Shown here piece after piece: positions 26,001-33,536 of a stretch of 64,000 nt of DNA. The translations under genes and the position numbers were made by a program. This stretch comes from Sphingomonas ginsengisoli An et al. 2013 (GTDB lineage Bacteria; Pseudomonadota; Alphaproteobacteria; Sphingomonadales; Sphingomonadaceae), in contig NZ_CP045434.1 in NCBI RefSeq assembly GCF_009363895.1, forward strand, positions 1,798,001 to 1,862,000, given 5' to 3'. The notes under the pieces are model-generated. The model was not told the DNA's origin, did no database searches, and saw only the letters and a program-made list of their open reading frames with translations. Position 1 is the stretch's first letter. Each line of letters starts with the position of its first letter.

Positions 26001-28453
26001 GCCTGACCACCGAGCTTGCCTTCAGTGCCGACCTCGCGCGCAACGCGGGTCACTTCGGAGGCGAAGCCATTGAGCTGGTCGACCATGGTGTTGATGGTGT
26101 TTTTTAGAGCTAGAATCTCGCCCTTCACGTCCACCGTGATCTTCTTGGATAGGTCGCCTTTGGCCACCGCGGTCGTCACGTCCGCGATGTTGCGGACCTG
26201 ACCTGTCAGGTTTGCAGCCATCAGATTCACATTGTCGGTAAGGTCGGCCCAGGTGCCGGCGACGCCCGGCACCTGCGCCTGGCCGCCGAGCTTGCCCTCG
26301 GTACCCACTTCGCGGGCCACGCGGGTGACTTCGCCGGCAAACGAATTGAGCTGATCCACCATCGTGTTGATGGTGCTTTTCAGCTCGAGGATTTCGCCTT
26401 TCACGTCGACGGTGATCTTCTTGGAGAGATCGCCCGACGCGACCGCGGTGGTCACCTCGGCGATGTTGCGCACCTGACCCGTAAGATTCGCGGCCATGGC
26501 GTTCACGTTGTCGGTGAGGTCCTTCCACGTGCCGCCCACCCCCGGCACCTGCGCCTGCCCGCCGAGCTTACCTTCGGTGCCGACCTCGCGCGCCACGCGG
26601 GTCACCTCCGACGCAAAGCCGTTGAGCTGATCGACCATCACGTTGATGGTGTCCTTCAGCTCGAGGATCTCGCCCTTCACGTCGACCGTGATCTTCTTGG
26701 ACAAATCACCGCGGGCCACGGCGGTGGTCACCTCCGCGATGTTGCGGACCTGACCGGTCAGATTGCCGGCCATAAGGTTCACGCTTTCGGTCAGGTCGGC
26801 CCAGGTGCCTGCGACGCCTTCCACCTGCGCCTGACCGCCGAGCTTGCCTTCGGAGCCGACCTCGCGGGCCACGCGGGTCACCTCGGATGCGAAGGAGTTT
26901 AGCTGATCCACCATGGTGTTGATGGTGTTCTTCAGCTCAAGGATCTCGCCCTTCACGTCGACCGTGATCTTCTTAGAAAGATCGCCCTTCGCCACGGCCG
27001 TCGTCACCTCGGCGATGTTGCGGACCTGACCCGTCAGATTGCCGGCCATGAGGTTCACGCTGTCCGTCAAGTCGGCCCAGGTACCGCCGACGCCGGGAAC
27101 CTGCGCCTGGCCTCCGAGCTTGCCTTCCGAACCCACCTCGCGCGCCACTCGAGTCACCTCGGAAGCGAAGGAGTTGAGCTGGTCCACCATCGTGTTGATG
27201 GTGTCTTTCAGCTCCAGGATCTCACCACGCACGTCGACTGTGATCTTCTTGGACAGGTCGCCCTTGGCCACCGCGGTCGTCACATCCGCGATGTTGCGGA
27301 CCTGGCCCGTCAGGTTTGCGGCCATCAGATTCACGTTGTCGGTAAGGTCGGCCCAAGTGCCGGCGACGCCCGGCACCTGCGCCTGACCGCCCAGCTTACC
27401 TTCGGTACCCACTTCACGCGCCACGCGAGTCACTTCGGATGCGAAGCCGTTGAGCTGATCCACCATGGTGTTGATGGTGTTCTTCAGCTCCAGAATTTCG
27501 CCGCGTACGTCGACGGTGATTTTCTTCGACAAGTCGCCCTTGGCGACCGCGGTAGTCACTTCAGCGATGTTGCGGACCTGGCCCGTCAGATTGTCGGCCA
27601 TCAGGTTCACGTTATCGGTGAGGTCCTTCCACGTGCCGGCGACGCCTTCGACGCGCGCCTGCCCGCCAAGCTTCCCTTCGGTACCGACCTCGCGGGCGAC
27701 GCGAGTCACCTCGGACGCGAAGCCGTTGAGCTGATCCACCATCACGTTGATAGTGTTCTTGAGCTCGAGGATCTCGCCCTTCACCTCGACCGTAATCTTC
27801 TTCGACAAGTCGCCGCGCGCCACGGCGGTGGTCACCTCCGCGATGTTGCGCACCTGGCCGGTCAGGTTGGTGGCCATGGCGTTCACATTGTCGGTGAGGT
27901 CCTTCCAGGTGCCGGCAACGCCTTTCACGTTGGCCTGGCCGCCCAGCTTGCCTTCGGTGCCGACTTCGCGAGCGACGCGCGTCACCTCGGCCGAGAAGGA
28001 ACCGAGCTGCTCCACCATGGTGTTCACCACCTTGCCGATGCGGAGAAACTCACCGCGCAGGGGGCGTCCGTCGATCTCGACCGTCATAGTTTGCGACAAG
28101 TCGCCCTTCGCCACCGCGCCGATCACGCGCGACACCTCGGCGGTCGGCTGAACCATGTCCTCGATCAACTCATTGACGGAACGGATCGCCGTCTCCCAGC
28201 CGCCACGGGCGTTCTTCACCTGACCGCGCTGACTGATCTTGCCTTCTTTGCCGACAACCTGCGACAGACGCGCGAATTCCTGCGCCATGTCGTCATTGAG
28301 CGACACGACTTCATTGAATAGCGCTGCAATCTCGGCGTCGACGCCGTCAGCGTCTTCAGGCAAGCGAACAGTAAAGTCGCCCCGACGAAGAGCACGGAGA
28401 GCTGAGACAAGTTGGCGGCGATCGAAAGAGTCGCGCGATGTTTGGATGTTCAA
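23081..28453 (-). CDS. Giant soluble poly-HAMP hybrid histidine kinase
   Basis: This protein has about 1790 residues and no transmembrane segment. After a HAMP-like start ([14 protein letters not shown]) come nine tandem 92-residue units. Each carries [17 protein letters not shown], then [15 protein letters not shown], then [23 protein letters not shown]-like domain follows (about 1015-1165), then a coiled coil, then HisKA with [19 protein letters not shown] (phospho-His near 1235) and HATPase ([18 protein letters not shown]). Two receivers close it: [13 protein letters not shown] and [15 protein letters not shown]. This is the architecture of group III (Nik1-type) osmosensing kinases, though the stimulus here is unknown. 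TTG 28453 has GGAG six bases upstream; TTG 28483 is an alternative. Confidence 0.9.
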   Translation of the reverse strand: MNIQTSRDSFDRRQLVSALRALRRGDFTVRLPEDADGVDAEIAALFNEVVSLNDDMAQEFARLSQVVGKEGKISQRGQVKNARGGWETAIRSVNELIEDMVQPTAEVSRVIGAVAKGDLSQTMTVEIDGRPLRGEFLRIGKVVNTMVEQLGSFSAEVTRVAREVGTEGKLGGQANVKGVAGTWKDLTDNVNAMATNLTGQVRNIAEVTTAVARGDLSKKITVEVKGEILELKNTINVMVDQLNGFASEVTRVAREVGTEGKLGGQARVEGVAGTWKDLTDNVNLMADNLTGQVRNIAEVTTAVAKGDLSKKITVDVRGEILELKNTINTMVDQLNGFASEVTRVAREVGTEGKLGGQAQVPGVAGTWADLTDNVNLMAANLTGQVRNIADVTTAVAKGDLSKKITVDVRGEILELKDTINTMVDQLNSFASEVTRVAREVGSEGKLGGQAQVPGVGGTWADLTDSVNLMAGNLTGQVRNIAEVTTAVAKGDLSKKITVDVKGEILELKNTINTMVDQLNSFASEVTRVAREVGSEGKLGGQAQVEGVAGTWADLTESVNLMAGNLTGQVRNIAEVTTAVARGDLSKKITVDVKGEILELKDTINVMVDQLNGFASEVTRVAREVGTEGKLGGQAQVPGVGGTWKDLTDNVNAMAANLTGQVRNIAEVTTAVASGDLSKKITVDVKGEILELKSTINTMVDQLNSFAGEVTRVAREVGTEGKLGGQAQVPGVAGTWADLTDNVNLMAANLTGQVRNIADVTTAVAKGDLSKKITVDVKGEILALKNTINTMVDQLNGFASEVTRVAREVGTEGKLGGQAQVPGVGGTWKDLTDNVNLMATNLTNQVRGIAEVVTAVAQGNLKRKLTVDAKGEIAALAETINFMIDTLATFADQVTNMAREVGIEGRLGGQARVPGAAGLWRDLTDNVNQLAANLTNQVRSIADVATAVTKGDLSRSIAVEASGEMAALKDNINEMIRNLKEQTLKNAEQDWLKTNLARFSRMLQGERDLATVSNLIMSELAPLVNAQYGVFYVTKREEDETKLELVASYGADSPDKLRREFSLREGLVGQAAADKRPILLKNAPADFIRIGSGLGHSAPANVNILPALFEDDVKAVIELASFSDFNETHQSFLDQLMESVGIVLNTIAATMRTEGLLKQSQLLTQELQARQTELTTKQEELHATNEELQEKAQLLENEKKQVEAKNIEIDMARRAIEEKAEQLALTSKYKSEFLANMSHELRTPLNSLLILSKLLSDNQHGNLNEKQVEFAKTINSAGSDLLSLINDILDLSKIESGTVSIEVGEMPMGSLKQHMERTFRQLAADKNLEFNVNFDAALPEAIRTDEKRLQQIVLNLLSNAFKFTARGGVTLDVRCATSGWSNSHPVLRAGELAIEIAVTDTGIGIPDDKQKLIFEAFQQADGTTSRKYGGTGLGLSISREIARLLGGELQVRSTPGEGSTFTLFVPLSAAHAEAAPSGSSNVRYENSGANVPTALPSTFEIQDDRDSLGRDPFVLIVEDDPTFASILLDLARENGLKGVVSTAGSGTLNLARKLHPNAITLDLGLSDIDGFVLLDLLKHDPDTRDTPIHVISGADRRESVIAMGAFGVTEKPADQAELGGVFRDLLAQARKAGRKRAPARQAAPVPVREVPELAGAKMLIVDDDIRNIFSLTSVLESYGVEVMHAERGKEGIAILERTPSIDAALIDIMMPEMDGYETMQQIRSRPALADVPLIAVTAKAMKGDRQKCLDAGASDYIAKPVDIDLLLALLRVWVARSRDATTGQLIIEAAE
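25620..28103 (-). repeat. Nine tandem 276-bp repeats encoding HAMP units
   Basis: The same codon landmark (CGAGCTTGCC or a close variant) recurs at about 25735, 26011, 26287, 26563, 26839, 27115, 27391, 27667 and 27943, exactly 276 bases (92 codons) apart. The middle units are nearly identical in protein sequence. The first unit (promoter-proximal) and the ninth (kinase-proximal) have diverged. Boundaries given are approximate. Confidence 0.9.
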
Positions 28454-28572
28454 CTGCCTCTCCGTACGTCTCCCCCCGCCCAATATGACGCAGCCCCCCG
28501 GCTACGCTTGCTCATTAGCAGAGATAATCCTTGATGAGTGCTGAAAATCAAGTTGGATGTCGATAGTCCGAC

Positions 28573-28986
28573 ATGGCCACTGTGCTGTATCGATCGGCCC
28601 TGCTAGCGGGCGCCGCGATGGAGTCACCCGAACACATCACACGGTTTATAGCGGGCAGCTTCCGCTCAGTCTGGGCTTTGGACTTGCTGCTGCTCCTCAA
28701 ACAGCGCGGCGGACCTTGCCAGCACCACGAGCTGGTCACGCTTCTTCGGGCCAGTGAACTGGTGGTGCGACACTCCTTGGCCGATCTGGTCGCCAGTGGC
28801 TTGGTCGTCATCGACGAAGAAGAGTATGCCTTGTACGCCCCTGCCTCCGAACGGCTGAGGGATCTGGTCGAGGGAACACAGGACCTGTACGCTCGTCGTC
28901 CGGATTCCGTCCGCCGGCAGATCGTTTCGGCGAATTCGCGAGGGCTGTCAGCCTTCGCCGATGCCTTCCGGCTACGAAAGGACTAG
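28573..28986 (+). CDS. Winged-helix DNA-binding-like protein
   Basis: This 137-residue protein has a probable winged helix: SVWALDLLLLLKQRG, then HHELVTLLRASELVVRHSLA, then LVASGLVVIDEEEYALYAP as wing strands. This MarR/Rrf2-like layout is seen in small regulators, but no named family is certain. It may start at ATG 28573 or at ATG 28618, which is closer to the folded part. It is divergent from the poly-HAMP kinase and heads a tight run with two DUF5985 membrane proteins (3-base gap), so it may regulate them. Confidence 0.62.
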   Translation: MATVLYRSALLAGAAMESPEHITRFIAGSFRSVWALDLLLLLKQRGGPCQHHELVTLLRASELVVRHSLADLVASGLVVIDEEEYALYAPASERLRDLVEGTQDLYARRPDSVRRQIVSANSRGLSAFADAFRLRKD

Positions 28987-28989
28987 CCC

Positions 28990-29268
28990 ATGCAGCCGCT
29001 CCTGGCCGCCGCGGTTTACCTCTTGTGCTTCGCTACAAGTAGCGGCTGTGCGTTCCTGCTGGCACGAGGATATCTGCGCAGCGGGGCGCGCCTCCTGTTG
29101 TGGAGCTCAATCTGCTTTACCTTTCTAGCGCTCAATAATCTGATGCTGGTGCTCGATCTGCTGGTCTGGCCGGACCTAGACCTGCAAACACTGCGCCTGG
29201 TGACCTCGTTGGCGGGAGTTGGCGTGCTGGTCTTCGGTTTTATCTGGGACCAGGAGGAAGAAGCATGA
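28990..29268 (+). CDS. DUF5985-like small membrane protein
   Basis: This 92-residue protein has three predicted transmembrane helices (LAAAVYLLCFATSSGCAFLL, LLLWSSICFTFLALNNLMLV, LRLVTSLAGVGVLVFGFIW) and an acidic C terminus. It matches the DUF5985 pattern, including C-x3-S near the first helix and N-N-x2-L in the second. Function is unknown. AGGA precedes the ATG. Its stop overlaps the start of the next DUF5985 gene by four bases. Confidence 0.7.
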   Translation: MQPLLAAAVYLLCFATSSGCAFLLARGYLRSGARLLLWSSICFTFLALNNLMLVLDLLVWPDLDLQTLRLVTSLAGVGVLVFGFIWDQEEEA

Positions 29269-29534
29269 TGCTGTACACCTTCCTCTCCGGCATGCTGGTG
29301 ACCCTGTTCTTCGTCGCGGCGCTGTTCTTTCTTCGGTTTTGGGCACGCAGTCGCGATCCGCTGTTCTTATCCTTCGCCTGTACTTTCTGCCTCCTCGGCC
29401 TCGGACAAAGCTTGCTCGCGCTTGGCCGTTTCGCGGTGGAGGAACGGAGCTGGGTCTACCTCGTCAGGCTGGCCGCCTTTCTGCTCATCCTGGCAGCAAT
29501 TTACGGTAAAAACAGAGGAAGAAGCTCGCGCTGA
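29265..29534 (+). CDS. DUF5985-like small membrane protein, second copy
   Basis: This 89-residue protein has three hydrophobic helices (FLSGMLVTLFFVAALFFLRF, LFLSFACTFCLLGLGQSLLA, YLVRLAAFLLILAAIYG). It resembles the upstream protein in size and topology and overlaps it as ATGATG. The pair probably forms a heteromeric membrane complex (inference). Function is unknown. Confidence 0.7.
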   Translation: MMLYTFLSGMLVTLFFVAALFFLRFWARSRDPLFLSFACTFCLLGLGQSLLALGRFAVEERSWVYLVRLAAFLLILAAIYGKNRGRSSR

Positions 29535-29836
29535 ACTAAGCGAAAGCGTGCCACTTGTACGTGCGGACTGAAATTAGTTCCCGGTTCGCTAGGAACCACT
29601 GCCCGCCCGCTTCAAGCGGAAGCTCGCCGCTTTGCGACAACCAGTCTTATGTGAAATCCGGTTCGAGTCTCCAAGCGCGCTCTCCGGAGATCTGCCAGCC
29701 AGATCAACGATGCCGGGCGCGCCGATAGCCCGGCATGATGAGTCTGCCCGTCGCGATAAGATTGGAGCTTCTGCGTTGCGTTTCGCGTGCTTAAACGCAA
29801 CGATCCGTTTCGATCGAGTAACCGGAGGTGCTGCGT
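29535..29836. other. Gene-free gap before the accessory island
   Basis: There are 302 bases with no supported gene. Short frames on the minus strand have no family features. GGTTCGAGTCTCC at 29662-29674 looks like a tRNA T-arm but has no tRNA around it. Confidence 0.5.
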
Positions 29837-30838
29837 GTGAGTGAGCCTGTCTTGGGCCGTCTAGAGAAAGTCGAACTGCGGCAGATTTGGGTATCTGAAG
29901 CAACTTCATTCACCCCGTGGCTCGCACGAGATGAAAATTTAGTCATACTTGCGGATGCACTTGGGCTTGAACTTGAGCTTGAAGCACAAGAAAAGGCGGT
30001 TGGCCCGTTCCGTGCGGACATCCTTTGCAAGGAGTTAGGGTCAAACTCTTGGGTGCTCATTGAGAACCAGCTTGAGAAGACCGATCACGGTCACCTTGGA
30101 CAGCTGCTAACATACGCCTCGGGTTTAGAAGCGGTCACGATCGTCTGGATTGCAGCGCGGTTCACCGAAGAGCACCGGTCGACGCTCGACTGGCTCAACA
30201 AGATCACTGATGACACTTTTCGGTTCTTCGGGCTGGAGGTTGAGCTCTGGCGGATCGGCGACTCTCCTGCTGCCCCGAAGTTCAACATCGTCTCAAAGCC
30301 GAACGATTGGTCGAGATCCGTCGCGCAAGCGGCCCGTGCGATTGATGAGGCGGAGTTATCCGACACCCGAGTTTTGCAGAGAGAGTACTGGGAGCAATTT
30401 CATCTGGAACTCGACCGGCATAAGGGACCAATCAGCGGAAATCGCAAGGCGCAGCTGCAATCTTGGATGACGTACCCAGTGGGTCGCAGCGGCTTCATGT
30501 TGGGTGCGGTTATGATCCGTCCGAAAAAGCAGGTTCGGGCGGAGCTCTACATCTCGAACGAGCATGCAAAATCCTTCTTTTTTCAGCTTTGCGAACAACG
30601 GGCGCACGTTGAACAAGAGCTCGGGTACGAACTGCTCTGGGAAGAACTGCCCGATGCTCGCGACAAACGAGTCTCTATTGCCCTTAGAGGCGTGGACCCG
30701 GAAGACCGGTCAGACTGGCCGCGGCAGCATGCTTGGTTAGCCAAGCATGTAAACGACTTGAGGAGAGTTTTTGAAAGTCGTGTGCGGCAGCTAAGAAGCG
30801 AGAACTGGCAAGAGCCGGTCGAGAAGGCCGTTAGCTGA
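29837..30838 (+). CDS. DUF4268 / PD-(D/E)xK nuclease-like protein
   Basis: This 333-residue protein has an N-terminal restriction-endonuclease-like core: FRADILCKELGSNSWVLIEN, then QLEKTDHGHLGQLLTYASGL. Here Asp and Glu-x-Gln stand for the D...ExK active site of PD-(D/E)xK nucleases; Q replaces K, as in some families. The C-terminal half (from about 190) matches DUF4268: YWEQFHLELDRHKG, MLGAVMIRPKKQVRAELYIS. Members usually sit in defence or mobile islands and are thought to be DNA nucleases or restriction-like proteins. GTG 29837 has GGAGG eight bases upstream. Its codons are AT-richer than those of the chromosome on either side, which suggests transfer. Confidence 0.8.
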   Translation: MSEPVLGRLEKVELRQIWVSEATSFTPWLARDENLVILADALGLELELEAQEKAVGPFRADILCKELGSNSWVLIENQLEKTDHGHLGQLLTYASGLEAVTIVWIAARFTEEHRSTLDWLNKITDDTFRFFGLEVELWRIGDSPAAPKFNIVSKPNDWSRSVAQAARAIDEAELSDTRVLQREYWEQFHLELDRHKGPISGNRKAQLQSWMTYPVGRSGFMLGAVMIRPKKQVRAELYISNEHAKSFFFQLCEQRAHVEQELGYELLWEELPDARDKRVSIALRGVDPEDRSDWPRQHAWLAKHVNDLRRVFESRVRQLRSENWQEPVEKAVS

Positions 30839-31137
30839 CATCGCGTCTTGCGATGCTCATCGCTGCTCCAAAAAACGGACAGGGACGGTGCAGCTTTGGC
30901 CAGCACGGCCAGGGACAGCTCGGGATGACTCTACAAGTTGGCCGCTTCGCGCTCACGCAAGGCAGAACGCAAATTTGCGATAAGAGGCACCTTCTCCTGG
31001 ACTTCTTTCGCTATCGGAGCGGAAATCAGTTCGTGAGTCGCAGCGCTGGTGAGCTGCATAGCGCCTGGCAGCCCGAATCTGCCGGGCTTCGGTCAGTGGA
31101 AGCGGCAATCCAGCGGCTGCCAACTGGAACCACTCAC
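30839..31137. other. Gap upstream of the recombinase cassette
   Basis: There are 299 bases with no gene I can support. An open frame runs through it into the DUF3489 gene but its sequence has no conserved features upstream of the ATG at 31138. Confidence 0.45.
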
Positions 31138-31404
31138 ATGACCAAAGATCAGAAGGCTGCACCCACAACCAAGCAGGACAAGGCCGAAGCGGCCGCCACC
31201 CCCAGCAACACCAAGTTCGACCTAGTACTCGGCCTCCTTCGACGCGAGCAAGGCGGCACACTTGCCGAGCTGGTGGAAGCCACCGCTTGGCAGCCGCACA
31301 CGACCCGAGCGATGCTGACGGGCCTTCGTAAGAAGGGCCATGCCATTGAGCGCCGCAAGCGCGGTGACGTGACCTGCTACCATCTCGCCAGCGTGGACGC
31401 CTGA
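31138..31404 (+). CDS. DUF3489 small DNA-binding-like protein
   Basis: This 88-residue protein has a polar Lys/Ala-rich N terminus (MTKDQKAAPTTKQDKAEAAA) and a C-terminal winged-helix-like domain: LVLGLLRREQGGTLAELVEA, then TAWQPHTTRAMLTGLRKKGH, then RKRGDVTCYHLA. This is DUF3489, which in alphaproteobacteria is repeatedly found just before a DUF2924 gene and a serine recombinase. It is probably a regulator or accessory factor of the recombinase (inference). It stops two bases before the next gene. Confidence 0.8.
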   Translation: MTKDQKAAPTTKQDKAEAAATPSNTKFDLVLGLLRREQGGTLAELVEATAWQPHTTRAMLTGLRKKGHAIERRKRGDVTCYHLASVDA

Positions 31405-31406
31405 AC

Positions 31407-31805
31407 ATGGCCGACATTGAACAACAGCTGGCGGCGTTGATCGCGCTGCCGGCAGCAGCGCTGCCGGCCGAGTGGCAGATGGTCTACAAGACCCCTGCCC
31501 CCCGCCTTCCGCCCGACCTCTTGCGCCGTGGCATTGCTTACCGGCTCCAGGAGCGCGCCTATGGCAAGCTGCCAGCGAGGATCGCACGCGAGATCGCCGC
31601 CGCTGGTCGCAGGAAGAGACCGGAGGTCAGCCCAGGCACTCGGCTGGTGCGCGAGTGGAACGGCCGCACCATCGATGTGATCGCCACTGAGGAGGGCATG
31701 CTCTGGGAAGGGCGGACCTACAGCTCCTTGTCGGCCATCGCGCGCGAGGTGACCGGGACGCCGTGGTCCGGGCCGAGGTTCTTCGGGATCGGCAAGCATG
31801 CCTGA
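31407..31805 (+). CDS. DUF2924 protein
   Basis: This 132-residue protein matches DUF2924: RRGIAYRLQERAYGKLPARI, then GTRLVREWNGRTIDVIATEE, then FLWEGRTYSSLSAIAREVTG in outline (here GMLWEGRTY). The SLSAIAREVTGTPWSGPRFFG end is a helix-turn-helix-like fold, probably DNA-binding. The gene overlaps the start of the recombinase by eight bases, so the two are coupled. Its exact role in recombination is unknown. Confidence 0.85.
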   Translation: MADIEQQLAALIALPAAALPAEWQMVYKTPAPRLPPDLLRRGIAYRLQERAYGKLPARIAREIAAAGRRKRPEVSPGTRLVREWNGRTIDVIATEEGMLWEGRTYSSLSAIAREVTGTPWSGPRFFGIGKHA

Positions 31806-33435
31806 GCGCAAGGTCATCCGCTGCGCTATCTACACTCGCAAGAGCACCGAGGAGGGCCTTGAGCAGGAGTTCAACAGCCTCGACGCCCAGCATGAGGCCT
31901 GTGCCGCCTACATCCTCAGCCAGCTGCACGAGGGCTGGATTCAGAACCCTGAGCGCTACGACGATGGCGGCTTCTCAGGCGGCAACATGGACCGGCCCGG
32001 CCTCAAGCGACTGATGGCGGACATCGCCGCGGGCAAGGTTGACGTGATCGTAGTCTACAAGGTCGACCGGCTCACCCGAGCCCTCACCGACTTCGCACGG
32101 ATCGTGGAGGTGTTGGATGCCAGAGGTGCATCCTTCGTGTCCGTCACGCAGGCCCTGAACAGCACCACCAGCATGGGCCGGCTGACTCTCAATGTGCTCC
32201 TCTCCTTTGCTCAGTTCGAACGCGAGGTCACGGGCGAGCGGATCCGCGACAAGATCGCCGCTTCGAAGAAGAAGGGCATGTTCATGGGTGGCCCGGTGCC
32301 GATCGGCTACGACGTGCAAAACCGCAAGCTCGTCATCAACGAGGCGGAGGCCGCAACCGTCCGGCACATCTTCACCCGCTACCTGGCCCTGGGTTCCGGC
32401 CGTGAGCTGATCGAGGAGCTGCGGACGGATGGTTACCGCACTAAGGTACGCCAGCAGGGCAGCCGGATCGTGGGGGGCATCCCCTTCGAGCGTGGCGTGC
32501 TGTTCCACATCCTCGGCAACCCGATATACATCGGCAAAGTCGTGCACAAAGGCGTGGAGCATGAAGGCGAGCACCCGCCGCTCATCGATCCGGAGCTCTG
32601 GGCTAGCGTTCAGCAGCGCATCGCTGATAATCGGGTGAGCCGCGGCCGAGCACGCAACGGCAACCCAACCAGCTTACTGGCAGGTGTCCTTCGCGACGGA
32701 CACGGCCGGCGCATGACCCCGAGCCATGCTGTGAAGAAGGGCAAGCGCTACCGCTACTACATCACTCATGCAGCGGAGCTGAGGACGGGTCAGCCGCAGG
32801 CGTGGCGCATGCCAGCCGCAGACCTCGAGGCTGCGGTAGTCGATCGAGTGACGCAGTACCTCCGTGATCATCGGGAGCTTGCCGCGATGGCTGGCCCCTC
32901 GCCCACGGCCTCTCACCTGCGAGCCCTTTTAGATCGGGCCGATCACTTCGCTGCAAGTTTGCAGGCCAATGCGGGGCAGCGCGCGATACTCGGGCGGCTG
33001 CTGATGAAGGTCACCGTCAGCCAGGCTTACCTCGCCTTGCTTATCGATGCGGCTCAGCTGGCAGGCCTGCTCGAATTACCACCCCCTCTTAGCGACGAGC
33101 CCATCGAGCTGGTCACCTCAGCATCGAAGGTGCGGCAGGGCACGGCCACAAAGCTGGTGTTGACTAATGCCTCGGCAAGCCAGCCGAGGCGGGACAATAA
33201 CCTGATTGCCCTGCTTGCTGAAGCGCAGGCTGCGCGTGCGGCAGTGCTGGCAGCACCAGAGAAATCGCTTCGGGAGCTCGCGGCGGAGCAGGGGCGCTGC
33301 CGACATCGTCTGCCTAAGCTGGTTCGGCTGTCGTGGCTCTCGCCGGAGGTCACGGCTGCGATCGTCGATGGCAAGGCTCCTCACGACCTAACGCCAAGGC
33401 AGCTGCTAGAGGGAGAGCACCCCTTAAGTTGGTGA
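31798..33435 (+). CDS. Large serine recombinase (resolvase/invertase family)
   Basis: This 545-residue protein has the serine recombinase catalytic domain at its N terminus. Ser16 lies in YTRKSTEEGLEQEFNSLD, and the catalytic Arg region in VYKVDRLTRALTDFARI near residue 85-101. FAQFEREVTGERIRDKIAASK is the E helix near 140-160. A recombinase domain (PFERGVLFHILGNPIYIG near 230-247) and a zinc-ribbon/coiled-coil region follow. A basic C-terminal part ends it. It catalyses strand exchange between short att sites with a phosphoserine intermediate. A dyad at 33463-33492 just downstream may be an att site. Confidence 0.93.
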   Translation: MPERKVIRCAIYTRKSTEEGLEQEFNSLDAQHEACAAYILSQLHEGWIQNPERYDDGGFSGGNMDRPGLKRLMADIAAGKVDVIVVYKVDRLTRALTDFARIVEVLDARGASFVSVTQALNSTTSMGRLTLNVLLSFAQFEREVTGERIRDKIAASKKKGMFMGGPVPIGYDVQNRKLVINEAEAATVRHIFTRYLALGSGRELIEELRTDGYRTKVRQQGSRIVGGIPFERGVLFHILGNPIYIGKVVHKGVEHEGEHPPLIDPELWASVQQRIADNRVSRGRARNGNPTSLLAGVLRDGHGRRMTPSHAVKKGKRYRYYITHAAELRTGQPQAWRMPAADLEAAVVDRVTQYLRDHRELAAMAGPSPTASHLRALLDRADHFAASLQANAGQRAILGRLLMKVTVSQAYLALLIDAAQLAGLLELPPPLSDEPIELVTSASKVRQGTATKLVLTNASASQPRRDNNLIALLAEAQAARAAVLAAPEKSLRELAAEQGRCRHRLPKLVRLSWLSPEVTAAIVDGKAPHDLTPRQLLEGEHPLSW

Positions 33436-33462
33436 GGGAGCCCGTAATTTTCACAGTACGCT

Positions 33463-33492
33463 GTCATGACATTTGTACAGTTTTGTCATGAC
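33463..33492. promoter_or_regulatory. Dyad element between recombinase and hsdR (att site or operator candidate)
   Basis: GTCATGACA and TGTCATGAC form a perfect nine-base inverted repeat separated by 12 bases that hold a TGTACA palindrome. It lies 28 bases after the recombinase stop and 45 bases before hsdR. Related sequence (TCATGACATTT and CATTTGTAC) recurs just past hsdM at 39225-39249. It could be a recombination site, or an operator of the restriction genes. Confidence 0.45.
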
Positions 33493-33536
33493 TCACTGAA
33501 GGGGCTAGGCCAGCGTCCGAACAGGACGGGCAAGTA

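Noticed and set aside
25620-28103. The regular 276-bp spacing as a CRISPR or satellite array
   Set aside because: The period is a multiple of three in an open frame encoding HAMP units, with no spacers. It is coding repeat, not CRISPR.
29662-29674. GGTTCGAGTCTCC as a tRNA T-arm or att duplicate of tRNA-Thr
   Set aside because: Only about 10 bases match and no stem partner, acceptor or CCA is present. The match could be chance.
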